IMG/VR virus record: IMGVR_UViG_3300017989_000370
Location: 1 to 27,653 of that record
DNA: 27,653 bases
Direction: 5' to 3' (one strand)
Source of the DNA: a virus
The notes beneath the pieces were generated by a model that worked only from the letters and a program-made list of their open reading frames with translations, did no database searches and had not been told where the DNA came from. Shown piece by piece: positions 1-6,323 of the stretch (positions are counted from its first letter, which is position 1; each line of letters opens with the position of its first letter). The position numbers were made by a program, and so were the translations under genes.

Positions 1-150
1 CATAAGCAGAAGGGGCTGCTGGATCCGGATGACCTTGGCAGCGTATCGAGCTATATCCAGGGCCATAGGCTCCAGGAACAGGCGAAGACGCAGCACGCCC
101 GGACGATCGGGCGCGATGTCGAAGTAGACGCTTTTGGGGATCCTGTATAA
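1..150 (+). CDS. C-terminal end of an unidentified phage protein (partial)
   Basis: An open frame enters from the left edge in frame 1 and stops at TAA 148-150, giving 49 visible residues. The tail is hydrophilic, with an acidic LDPDDLG stretch, a helical Gln/Lys/Arg-rich middle and an end in DVEVDAFGDPV. No domain can be recognised in so short a piece. The next gene starts 10 bases downstream in the same direction, so it probably belongs to the same early operon. The frame is judged real because it is open from the edge, hydrophilic in composition, and followed directly by a ribosome site. Confidence 0.6.
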   Translation, partial: HKQKGLLDPDDLGSVSSYIQGHRLQEQAKTQHARTIGRDVEVDAFGDPV

Positions 151-160
151 GGAAAGAATC

Positions 161-355
161 ATGGGCTGTAATTCAACAACGAAATGCGAACCTGAACAGC
201 AGGCGCAGCAGATACTCGATAGGATGGCGGAAATCATTGCGCATAATGAATGCCGGTGCACCGCCTATCCGGATTGCCCAGCACTGCAGAAAGTGGCGTT
301 CATTGCGGCCAAGGTGCAGGTCGACAATGGCGTGCGGATGCTCACTGTAAAATAG
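161..355 (+). CDS. Small Cys-containing hypothetical protein
   Basis: Encodes 64 residues. The ATG at 161 is chosen over an upstream in-frame TTG because AAGGAAAG lies just before it. Early Cys residues (MGC, KCE) and a central CRC...DC group (residues 32-40) could bind a metal, but no known zinc-finger spacing is complete. The rest is helical (EQQAQQILDRMAEII). It sits 17 bases before the replisome-organiser-like gene and is probably co-transcribed with it. Function is unknown. Confidence 0.6.
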   Translation: MGCNSTTKCEPEQQAQQILDRMAEIIAHNECRCTAYPDCPALQKVAFIAAKVQVDNGVRMLTVK

Positions 356-372
356 ACACTGAGGGGATCGGT

Positions 373-1407
373 ATGAAGGGACTGGTGCTAAGTACCGTTG
401 AGGGACAGTCACGGCGATTTGATTTGCTGTGCGAGGCCCTGGAAGTGGATACCGTGGAGGATACGTACACAGTGCGGGGACATCTTATGTGCTGGTTTGA
501 GAAGTGGTCTGCGGATCCGGCGACCGACAGCGGGCTGCTGTGGGATGTCAGCGAACGGCAAATGGGACTGTGGGCGCACTGGTCCCGGCCGCTTGTCTTC
601 GGCCGCGCGCTGGCGAAAGCTGGCTACGTATCTCCTATAGAGTCTATTTATCCTGCGGAACTGGTGAAGGGCCGACCGGGCTTTGTTGTGGCCGGCTATG
701 AAAGCGGTGTCGCGCTGGATACGTCATGGAATGGGGTACATTATCGACGCACAAACGCTCAGGAGCTGGTACTATACCTGACCAATCCTAAGCAGCGTGC
801 GCGGCAGATGGAGACCCTGGGGGTAGTCGTAGAGGACCTGGTGAAGGCCGGCAAGGTACCGGCTGACTGGGCTCCGCAACGTGGCGGTACCGGATCCGCT
901 CAACAAAACGGTGAAGCCGGCAGGGATGGGCCCCAGCGCGGCCAGGGTATGGGGGGAGGTCTAGAGGATGGTCTAGACCCTGGTATAGACCCCTCTTTAA
1001 GACGTAAGAACGTAACCGTAAAAGAAAGTGATTTATCACAACGTGACGTTCCCTCCCCCGTACCCCCTCCCCGGCAGGACGGTACGGGAATGGGAAGGAA
1101 ACCAAGGGAGAAAAGAAGAAAGTACCGGAATGATGCAAGCCACGGGACGCCCGGGACGGGCAATCACAAATCCTCGCAGATGCTGCTATTTGTGAGGGAA
1201 GAGAAATACAACAACCCCCTCGCATGCCTTCAGCAATTCGACGGTACGGATAAGGCCATGGGATTCTGGAAGAAAGCCGTTGATCGGGATGTGCAGGCCG
1301 TCATGCAGGTATTGGCCAACATGACGGAAACGGACGAGGCATGGGCGAAGATCATGAACCCAGCCGCTGTAGCAAGCTTCCGGCTGAAGGAGAAAGTTAA
1401 ATGGTAG
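373..1407 (+). CDS. Probable phage replisome organiser / replication initiator-like protein
   Basis: 344 residues from ATG 373, preceded by GAGGGG. Residues 1-130 resemble the N-terminal part of DnaD-like or O-like phage replication proteins: a helix around LMCWFEKWSA, then LWAHWSRPLVFGRALAKAGYV, which matches the usual pattern of a winged-helix segment ending in a 'val..aGy/wl' turn. Residues 185-270 are low-complexity, rich in Gly, Pro and Arg, and coincide with repeats in the DNA. The C-terminal 75 residues are helical and Trp-containing. Phage lambda O is a known case of an origin inside the initiator gene, and this layout is similar. The replication role is inferred from the pattern only and no catalytic motif is visible. 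It could also be a transcription regulator. Confidence 0.45.
   Translation: MKGLVLSTVEGQSRRFDLLCEALEVDTVEDTYTVRGHLMCWFEKWSADPATDSGLLWDVSERQMGLWAHWSRPLVFGRALAKAGYVSPIESIYPAELVKGRPGFVVAGYESGVALDTSWNGVHYRRTNAQELVLYLTNPKQRARQMETLGVVVEDLVKAGKVPADWAPQRGGTGSAQQNGEAGRDGPQRGQGMGGGLEDGLDPGIDPSLRRKNVTVKESDLSQRDVPSPVPPPRQDGTGMGRKPREKRRKYRNDASHGTPGTGNHKSSQMLLFVREEKYNNPLACLQQFDGTDKAMGFWKKAVDRDVQAVMQVLANMTETDEAWAKIMNPAAVASFRLKEKVKW
959..991 (+). repeat. Three iteron-like decamers (GGTCTAGACC type)
   Basis: Three imperfect copies of one decamer start at 959 (GGTCTAGAGG), 970 (GGTCTAGACC, a perfect palindrome) and 982 (GGTATAGACC), spaced 11 and 12 bases, so they lie on one face of the helix. They fall inside the replisome-organiser-like gene. 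An A/T-richer stretch follows at about 995-1040 with repeated ACGTAA. Iterons next to an AT-rich stretch are a classic phage origin layout. The repeats are also consistent with the encoded GLEDGLDPGIDP repeat, so protein-level selection is an alternative. Confidence 0.5.
1049..1078 (+). repeat. Left arm of a perfect 30 bp inverted repeat
   Basis: The 30 bases 1049-1078 are the exact reverse complement of 1432-1461. This arm is C-rich on the + strand, so the G-quadruplex motif lies on the - strand. It is inside the coding sequence of the replisome-organiser-like gene. A direct repeat ACGGTACGGG begins immediately after it at 1079. Confidence 0.95.
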
Positions 1408-1676
1408 CTCTTATTCACGGTACGGGATACGCCTGCCGGGGAGGGGGTACGGGGGAGGGAAGATTCATTTTCAGGCCTGGGGATCGTTATTCAATACGTC
1501 ATGCGGCCTATGCGTTGCGTGCTGGCAGGATCCCCGTTTACTCTCGCCTGTCTGCCAGCATGCCTTCTTGCCTGGTTGAGCGGCGGCAACCTGTAATAGG
1601 TCGCCCCGCCGCAAGCTTTCACGGAGCCATATCACTGTTCAGGAGTAAACCTAAAATGGAGGGCCGCGGCCGATGA
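1401..1676 (+). CDS. Possible small basic protein over the structured region (doubtful)
   Basis: The open frame encodes 91 residues. In favour: AAGGAG at 1387-1392 is 8 bases before ATG 1401, the start overlaps the previous stop (ATGGTAG), and the stop overlaps the next start (ATGA at 1673). Against: the protein is very Arg-rich with few acidic residues, has no hydrophobic pattern typical of a folded domain, and its first third translates the G-rich inverted-repeat arm. It may be a real fast-evolving basic protein, a coupling frame that only carries ribosomes to the next gene, or chance. No family is recognised. Confidence 0.3.
   Translation: MVALIHGTGYACRGGGTGEGRFIFRPGDRYSIRHAAYALRAGRIPVYSRLSASMPSCLVERRQPVIGRPAASFHGAISLFRSKPKMEGRGR
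1432..1461 (+). repeat. Right arm of the 30 bp inverted repeat, with G-quadruplex motif
   Basis: Exact reverse complement of 1049-1078. On the + strand, 1438-1459 contains G4, G5, G5 and G3 runs separated by 1, 3 and 1 bases, which fits a very tight G-quadruplex motif. ACGGTACGGG recurs at 1417-1426 just inside this arm, and ACGGTACGG also occurs at 1241-1249. The two arms could pair in the transcript to make a 30 bp stem enclosing 353 bases. Confidence 0.95.
1580..1612 (+). other. Imperfect hairpin before the next gene
   Basis: GCGGC pairs with GCCGC, GGC with GCC (two-base bulge) and ACCT with AGGT around a GTAAT loop. No T-run follows, so it is not an intrinsic terminator. The region 1408-1672 otherwise holds the G-rich repeat arm and, at about 1520-1556, a second possible pairing of GCTGGCAG with CTGCCAGC. 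The stretch looks structural or regulatory. Confidence 0.4.
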
Positions 1677-2425
1677 CCAGGAAAAAGAAACCAGCATCCA
1701 AGAGCAAGAAAAAGCGTACTGCCAAGGGCGGGGGCCCAGGCGTGTCTGTTGTGGAGGCAGTGCAGAATGCGAATGCACTGCGCGGCAGCCGCCGCACCAT
1801 GTTCGATGACGGCGAGGCCGTACACTGGTGGTTTGAACTGAGCTATGCACAGTACCTGACCATCCCCAGGTCCGCACTCCAGAGTATGCCGGCAGAGTGG
1901 CAGCGCCGCTTTGTGGATTGCCTCTGCCAGCTGGACAATACGATCGACTGGCGGCCGAAGTCCGGTACCTACTGTGTTGAGCTGCGCGAGTTGGAAGATG
2001 TCCTGGATCCGGATGATCCTGACTTTCCGCAGCGCTGGGGCAAGACGCTCGAGGATCCGCTACAGGACTATGAGCGTGGATCCCGGGTGCTGCCATACCG
2101 AAAGGGCATCATCGAAGTGGATGAGGATACCGCGGCAGCCGCCAAGGCCGCCAGGTTTGTGCACTTCAGCCGCGACCAGCAGTATGGTGACTTTGCCGAG
2201 CACCCTGACACGGAGTGCACCGATGATGAGCTGCGCGATATCATGCGCCGCCAGGTAAACGACACCATCCCGGAGAACCGCCGGTGTCTGGTCGAGTGGG
2301 CCATTAAGCGAACCGACAAGAAGCTTTACGTGGCGTGGCTGTATCCCGGCAACCGCCGCACGTACGAGACCGCCCAGGAGCTTCTGGACGCATGCCTGGC
2401 CGCCCAGGACAAGGGGGACAAATAG
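1673..2425 (+). CDS. Conserved phage hypothetical protein
   Basis: 250 residues from ATG 1673, with GGAGGG about 10 bases upstream. Residues 1-25 are a Lys-rich basic tail. The core around residues 51-85 (ELSYAQYLTIPRSALQSMP, then EWQRRFVDCL and a Trp-containing segment) matches a recurring phage protein of unknown function with the pattern 'yLtiPRs.LQsMP.eWQ.rFv.ll'. A later DPLQDYERGSR segment is also typical of that group. It precedes another phage-conserved gene by one base, so both probably form one operon. The role is unknown; the basic tail hints at nucleic-acid contact, which is only inference. Confidence 0.75.
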   Translation: MTRKKKPASKSKKKRTAKGGGPGVSVVEAVQNANALRGSRRTMFDDGEAVHWWFELSYAQYLTIPRSALQSMPAEWQRRFVDCLCQLDNTIDWRPKSGTYCVELRELEDVLDPDDPDFPQRWGKTLEDPLQDYERGSRVLPYRKGIIEVDEDTAAAAKAARFVHFSRDQQYGDFAEHPDTECTDDELRDIMRRQVNDTIPENRRCLVEWAIKRTDKKLYVAWLYPGNRRTYETAQELLDACLAAQDKGDK

Positions 2426-2426
2426 C

Positions 2427-2885
2427 ATGCCGCTGAAAAACTACACTTCGAAGATCCCGGCGAGCCAGTCAATCGTGTTCATTGAACGCAAGCTGGTGCT
2501 GAACGGTGCCCGCGATATCATGAAGCGCTACGATGACAACCAGCGTGTGTGTGCCATCATGTTTATCATTCCGATCGACGGCCGGGACATGCCCTTTAAG
2601 CTGCCCGCCCAGGTCGATGCCTGTGAACGTGTGCTGGAAGGGAACCTGTCCCCCAGGGCGGCCGCGGAAACCAGGAAGAAGATACCCGCCCAGGCTGAAC
2701 GGACAGCCTGGAAGATCCTGGCGGACTGGGTAGACGCACAGATGGCCATGATCGAGCTGGCGCAGGTCGAGGTACTGGAGGTATTCCTGCCGTACGTCTA
2801 TGACCATGCAAAGGAACAGACGTTTTTCGAGCAAGTGAAGCAGAAGAAGTACAGGGCCCTACTGCCATCCGGGGGTGCCGCGTGA
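2427..2885 (+). CDS. Conserved phage hypothetical protein
   Basis: 152 residues. The start MPLKNYTSKIPASQSIVFIERKL, then LNGARDIMKRYDD and IDGRDMPFKLPAQVD, match a recurring phage early-region protein that I recognise by pattern but that has no assigned function. Downstream, AWKILADWVDAQMAMIELAQVEVLEVFLPYV is the conserved helical core. The stop overlaps the GTG start of the papain-like gene (GTGA at 2882-2885), so the two are translationally coupled. No active-site residues can be pointed to. Confidence 0.75.
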   Translation: MPLKNYTSKIPASQSIVFIERKLVLNGARDIMKRYDDNQRVCAIMFIIPIDGRDMPFKLPAQVDACERVLEGNLSPRAAAETRKKIPAQAERTAWKILADWVDAQMAMIELAQVEVLEVFLPYVYDHAKEQTFFEQVKQKKYRALLPSGGAA

Positions 2886-3394
2886 TAACGGACATTGCCA
2901 TAGATCCATTTGTGCAGAATGACACCTGGACGTGCTTTGCCCGAGTCGCCGCGTGGATAACCGGCAGTCTGCTGCAGGAAGTATTTGACTTCATCGGCCA
3001 CGATGGGAGCGGCGAGGATCCCACGGGCGTGCACCCGCATGGCGCCCGGGGATTCCATGACCAGGAGATACTGGCCTTCCTTCTGAGTCATGACTACATG
3101 CTGTCATTCACTGAGCTGCGCAGCGGCCCGGTACGCTGGAACCGGCACGCATTAGAAGCACAGCCCGAGTGTGTGCTGACAGTGCTGCAGCGCAAGCTGC
3201 TACGTGCTGACGGGTCACCGACCTACCACGCCATCTACTGGGACGGCCGCAGGCTACGGGACCCGGTAAGGCCCAATGAAGTGAACATTGAACCCTATGA
3301 AATCACCCACACCTGGACGGTACGCAAGCTCGAGCGCTACGCACCGTTCAGTATTTCCATCCGGCAGGGACAGGGGAGCATAACGAATGCCTAG
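2882..3394 (+). CDS. Papain-like/C39-like fold phage protein, copy 1
   Basis: 170 residues from GTG 2882, which overlaps the previous stop. The N-terminus has Q12-N-D...C18, the oxyanion Gln and nucleophile spacing of papain-like and C39-like enzymes. A GHDGSGEDP and GFHDQEI segment follows, then H116-A-I-Y-W-D121-G, the usual His plus acidic residue block of this phage family. A cysteine peptidase-like fold is inferred from pattern; activity and substrate are unknown. A second copy lies at 4531-5046 with about 97% protein identity. The last ten residues differ from copy 2. The gene overlaps the next start by 8 bases. Confidence 0.65.
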   Translation: MITDIAIDPFVQNDTWTCFARVAAWITGSLLQEVFDFIGHDGSGEDPTGVHPHGARGFHDQEILAFLLSHDYMLSFTELRSGPVRWNRHALEAQPECVLTVLQRKLLRADGSPTYHAIYWDGRRLRDPVRPNEVNIEPYEITHTWTVRKLERYAPFSISIRQGQGSITNA

Positions 3395-3647
3395 AAGATG
3401 CAGAGACATTGAAGACCACGAATGGGTGCCATCCGACAACCCGCAACACGTTGGCGGGATGGTATGCCAGGTATGCGGGCTGGATCCAGAAGACGCAGCA
3501 ATAGAGGACTATTGCGGGGAGCCAGAAACGTGCTGGCACTGCGGGGGCGATGGCGGCCATCACGATTGTGGGGAGGACACCTGTTGCTGCGCAGATCCAG
3601 AGATAAACGTGCCGTGCAACGTCTGCGGCGGGACTGGCGAGATTTAA
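3387..3647 (+). CDS. Small Cys-rich zinc-knuckle protein
   Basis: 86 residues, ATG 3387 with GGGGAG upstream. It carries many Cys: CQVC near residue 27, CWHCGGDGGHHDC near 49, a CCC run, and CNVCGGTGEI at the end. The CxxCxGxG-like pieces resemble DnaJ-type zinc knuckles, though the set is not a full DnaJ domain. It probably binds zinc. It is the first of five small genes between the two papain-like copies. The target of binding is unknown. Confidence 0.65.
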   Translation: MPRRCRDIEDHEWVPSDNPQHVGGMVCQVCGLDPEDAAIEDYCGEPETCWHCGGDGGHHDCGEDTCCCADPEINVPCNVCGGTGEI

Positions 3648-3672
3648 CGCTTAACGACAAGGAGTGTGAGGG

Positions 3673-3867
3673 ATGATTGAGCGAATACTGTTTGTAGTTT
3701 GTAACGGATGCGGGTTGCGGGCAGAGATACCGAGAGGACCACTTCACACATATTTCAAGATCAAGGACGGAATGGGATGGGCAATAAGCCAAGACGGAGA
3801 AAAGCACTTGTGCCATAGATGCTGCATCCGCGACGTAACGACAGGGAGTGTGACGGATGGAGTGTAA
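3673..3867 (+). CDS. Small zinc-ribbon-like hypothetical protein
   Basis: 64 residues, ATG 3673 preceded by GGAGTGTGAGGG. A CNGC pair (residues 10-13) and a CHRC pair (residues 47-50, followed by another Cys) could form a four-Cys zinc ribbon. Between them lie a basic strand and an acidic segment. It overlaps the next gene by 11 bases in another frame. No specific family is recognised. Confidence 0.6.
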   Translation: MIERILFVVCNGCGLRAEIPRGPLHTYFKIKDGMGWAISQDGEKHLCHRCCIRDVTTGSVTDGV

Positions 3868-4087
3868 GAGAATCCACGTTGGGGACAAGGTTAAGGTCAA
3901 CGAAAACTCTGACTACTACCATGACTGGCGCGGTGAAGTCGTGGAGGTAATCGGAATCAATAAGTACCCCGGTAAGACCACATTGGACTACACGCTTGAT
4001 GATGGAACGGCCGCTGGCTGTGACGGATGGCAGGAGTCAGAGCTTACAAAGATTCCCCAAGAAACGACAGAACGCGAGGGGTCATGA
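3857..4087 (+). CDS. Small SH3/KOW-like barrel protein
   Basis: 76 residues. The sequence HVGDKVKVN...DWRGEVVEVIGINK is typical of a small SH3-like or KOW-like barrel (V-G-D-x-V-x-V, then a turn and G-x-V-x-x-V). Such folds often bind nucleic acid or protein, but no partner is indicated. The start lies inside the end of the previous gene and its stop overlaps the start of the next (ATGAA at 4084), consistent with one tight operon. Confidence 0.6.
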   Translation: MECKRIHVGDKVKVNENSDYYHDWRGEVVEVIGINKYPGKTTLDYTLDDGTAAGCDGWQESELTKIPQETTEREGS

Positions 4088-4281
4088 ATACCAGCGCACG
4101 GATAGCACGATCACTTGAGAAGGCAACCGGGAAAATGGGTAAGCGGATCACCGTCAAGATGCGAGGGACGAAAGAGCTATCCCGGTTCATGCGTATGTTT
4201 CGGAAGGCTCAAAAGGACGGAACAAAGTCGCGGTTGCGGTACGGAGATTCACTACGCAACCCGACAGAACATGAGGACTGA
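4084..4281 (+). CDS. Small basic hypothetical protein
   Basis: 65 residues from ATG 4084, chosen because it overlaps the previous stop (ATGA) and follows a GAGGGG ribosome site. The product is strongly basic (Lys/Arg throughout, for example KMGKRITVKMRGTKELSRFMR) and helical. It may bind nucleic acid, by charge only. The stop TGA shares a base with the next ATG (TGATG at 4279-4283). Confidence 0.55.
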   Translation: MNTSARIARSLEKATGKMGKRITVKMRGTKELSRFMRMFRKAQKDGTKSRLRYGDSLRNPTEHED

Positions 4282-4508
4282 TGGGAAGTAAGCTAGTAAA
4301 GCTAAGCGAAGAGTGCCCGCAGTGTCACGGGTCAGGAATGGCCAGCATTGTAATTCAGGACACCCCGGATGGCGGCAAGCGCAAAGTGGAAATGCGCAAG
4401 CCGGGCACTCCCGGTTACGGGCCGTACTGCAAAGTGTGCGGGGGACTGACGGTCGTATCGAAGCGAACGAAGAAAGAGTTTGAAGCAGTACTGAGTCAGC
4501 CAGCATGA
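4281..4508 (+). CDS. Small zinc-ribbon protein
   Basis: 75 residues, start coupled to the preceding stop. CPQCHGSG (residues 12-19) and CKVCGG (near residue 50) form two CxxCxG knuckles of a DnaJ-like or rubredoxin-like zinc ribbon, separated by a short beta hairpin (ASIVIQDTPDGGKRKVEM). It ends 22 bases before the second papain-like copy. Likely a zinc-binding adaptor; the job is unknown. Confidence 0.65.
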   Translation: MGSKLVKLSEECPQCHGSGMASIVIQDTPDGGKRKVEMRKPGTPGYGPYCKVCGGLTVVSKRTKKEFEAVLSQPA

Positions 4509-4530
4509 CACCGCAGAACAGGGGGATAGG

Positions 4531-5046
4531 ATGATAACAGACATTGCCATAGATCCATTCGTGCAGAATGACACCTGGACATGCTTTGCCCGGGTGGCGG
4601 CCTGGATAACCGGCAGCACGTTGCAGGAAGTCTTTGACTTCATCGGCCACGATGGGAGCGGTGAGGATCCCACCGGGGTACACCCGCATGGCGCCCGTGG
4701 ATTCCATGACCAGGAGATACTGGCCTTTCTTCTCAATCACGATTACATGCTGTCATTCACTGAGCTGCGCAGTGGGCCAGTACGCTGGAACCGCCTAGCG
4801 CTGGAAGCCCAGCCTGAGTGCGTGCTGACCGTCCTACAACGCAAGCTGCTACGCGCAGACGGATCCCCGACCTATCACGCCATCTACTGGGACGGCCGCC
4901 GCCTGCGGGATCCGGTAAGGCCCAATGAAGTGAACATTGAGCCGTACGAAATCACCCACACCTGGACGGTGCGGAAACTTGAGCGCTACGCGCTGTTCAA
5001 TCTTTCACTTCAGCAGTCACAACAACACGGAGGTAGCAGTAGATGA
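4531..5046 (+). CDS. Papain-like/C39-like fold phage protein, copy 2
   Basis: 171 residues from ATG 4531. The sequence is almost that of the gene at 2882: over the first 161 codons I count about 58 base differences but only five amino-acid changes. Q12, C18, H116 and D121 are all kept. The end diverges to a Gln/Ser-rich tail. The stop overlaps the start of the membrane protein gene (ATGA at 5043-5046). Both copies thus look functional. Copy 2 has two GGATCC sites, at about 4860 and 4907, that copy 1 lacks, both through silent changes. Confidence 0.65.
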   Translation: MITDIAIDPFVQNDTWTCFARVAAWITGSTLQEVFDFIGHDGSGEDPTGVHPHGARGFHDQEILAFLLNHDYMLSFTELRSGPVRWNRLALEAQPECVLTVLQRKLLRADGSPTYHAIYWDGRRLRDPVRPNEVNIEPYEITHTWTVRKLERYALFNLSLQQSQQHGGSSR

Positions 5047-5375
5047 AGATTAACGGGAAGGCATTTGTAATAGGCCTGCTTATTGGCATTGTCGGATTCT
5101 TGACGGTTGACAGTATCCGCAGAGGACGCCAGGACGTTCAGCCGCCGCAGCCTGAAGTCACTACGCAGTGGGTGCTGACCGAGGCGCACACGGTTGGCCG
5201 GGACCAGAGCGTGTTTATCGAGTACGGCTACTGCAGCGACGGTATCCTGCGCTGGCGCTACAGCAACGTGGCGTGGCCGCCAGTGGAAGCCACTGAAAAA
5301 CCAGTAGAAAAGCCACAGGGGCTGCCAGGCCCTCGAGCCGCCACCAGGAAATATCTTGACGGTAGTGGGCAGTAG
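5043..5375 (+). CDS. Membrane-anchored protein with a CSDG-LRW motif
   Basis: 110 residues. Residues 7-21 (AFVIGLLIGIVGFLT) form one N-terminal membrane segment after a short Lys-containing N-terminus, so the rest is probably outside the cytoplasm. The outer part contains FIEYGYCSDGILRWRYSNV and a Pro/Glu-rich end. The same CSDG[IV]LRW motif occurs in the membrane protein at 15012, so the two form a family inside this phage. No enzyme motif is visible. Confidence 0.6.
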   Translation: MKINGKAFVIGLLIGIVGFLTVDSIRRGRQDVQPPQPEVTTQWVLTEAHTVGRDQSVFIEYGYCSDGILRWRYSNVAWPPVEATEKPVEKPQGLPGPRAATRKYLDGSGQ

Positions 5376-5385
5376 CCAGTATCGT
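5356..5385 (+). promoter_or_regulatory. Possible sigma70-like promoter before the terminase genes
   Basis: TTGACG (5356-5361) is followed after 18 bases by TATCGT (5380-5385), upstream of the terminase small-subunit gene. The -35 matches five of six consensus bases and the -10 four of six. The host and its sigma factors are unknown, so this is weak. Confidence 0.25.
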
Positions 5386-5435
5386 AATAGCAACGATTGA
5401 CCAAACTACGGCGTAACACCAGGGAGTAAAGCGCC

Positions 5436-6323
5436 ATGCCGAGCCAAGGGAAAAAGGGCCGGAAGGGGAAATCCGCCACGCGCAAACCTAAGCGCAAGAC
5501 CAGTGCGAAACTCACCACGCTGCAGAAGCGCTTTTGTCGTGAGTATGTCGCGGATCCACGTGACGCTGCCGGTGCCCTGGACCGTGCCGGATCCAAAGGG
5601 ACGCCGCAAGCTCGAGCGGTGACCGCGTCCCGATGGCTGAAGGAAGCTAAGATCAAGAAAGAGATTGCGCGACTGGAAGCCGCGGCCGACCAGACCAGTG
5701 GGAAGCGTGGTGCCATTTTCGATCCATCGCTGCCACTGAAAAAGCCGAAGTGGGAAGCATTTGTACTGGCCGTCTTCAATCAGCACGAACAGCAGAATTA
5801 TGGTGAAGCTTACTTAGCCGCGGGCTACAAGCCAGGTACACGTGACGCTGCCAGCAAGATGGGATCGGCGCTCATGAAAAAACATGAAGTGTCTGAACGG
5901 CTGAAATGGTTACAGCAGCAGGCTGCCGATGAGAGCGTGGACACGGCCCGGGAGCGCAGCCAGAGATTGACCAGGATAGGCCGCCAGAACCTACTGAAGT
6001 ACTTGCGTGAAGATGGGACGATGGACGTAGCGGGGATGAAGGCTGACGGGGTAGTGCTCACGCAGATAGACGTACAGGAGCTGCGCGTGAAGGGTGTTGA
6101 GGGCGCGCAGTGTATGCAACTGAAGTTCAAGACGCCGGACCCACTGCGGGCTGCGGAGATCCGCAACAAGATGGACGGCAGCAACGCCCCGGAGGAAGTC
6201 ATACACAAGGGAGAGATCACGAACATGCCGCCTACGCCCAGGTCCATAGCGGAGTGGGAAGAGCAGGCGGCCGAAGCGCGTAAGAAGCACGAAGAGAGGC
6301 AAAGGAAGGAAGGAAGATCATGA
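5436..6323 (+). CDS. terS: Terminase small subunit with two helix-turn-helix repeats
   Basis: 295 residues, ATG 5436 after AGGGAG. The small subunit binds phage DNA and recruits the large subunit for packaging. A basic tail (1-25) is followed by a Terminase_2-like DNA-binding unit at about 26-80 (LTTLQKRFCREYV, then AAGALDRAG and a WLKEAKIKKEI end). A second copy of the same pattern follows at about 105-165 (FVLAVF, EAYLAAGYKPGTRDAASKM, HEVSERLKWL). The C-terminal part (RIGRQNLLKYLREDGTMD to LRAAEIRNKMDG) fits the usual oligomerisation region. Most relatives have one DNA-binding unit, so the duplication is unusual. The stop overlaps the next start (ATGA). Confidence 0.75.
   Translation: MPSQGKKGRKGKSATRKPKRKTSAKLTTLQKRFCREYVADPRDAAGALDRAGSKGTPQARAVTASRWLKEAKIKKEIARLEAAADQTSGKRGAIFDPSLPLKKPKWEAFVLAVFNQHEQQNYGEAYLAAGYKPGTRDAASKMGSALMKKHEVSERLKWLQQQAADESVDTARERSQRLTRIGRQNLLKYLREDGTMDVAGMKADGVVLTQIDVQELRVKGVEGAQCMQLKFKTPDPLRAAEIRNKMDGSNAPEEVIHKGEITNMPPTPRSIAEWEEQAAEARKKHEERQRKEGRS

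Noticed and set aside
1031-1039. DnaA box near ATTTATCACAA
   Set aside because: It lacks the C needed for the TTATNCACA consensus, so the match is too weak to list.
1049-1461. Miniature transposable element made by the 30 bp inverted repeats
   Set aside because: The left arm lies inside a coding gene, no target-site duplication flanks the pair and no transposase is near.
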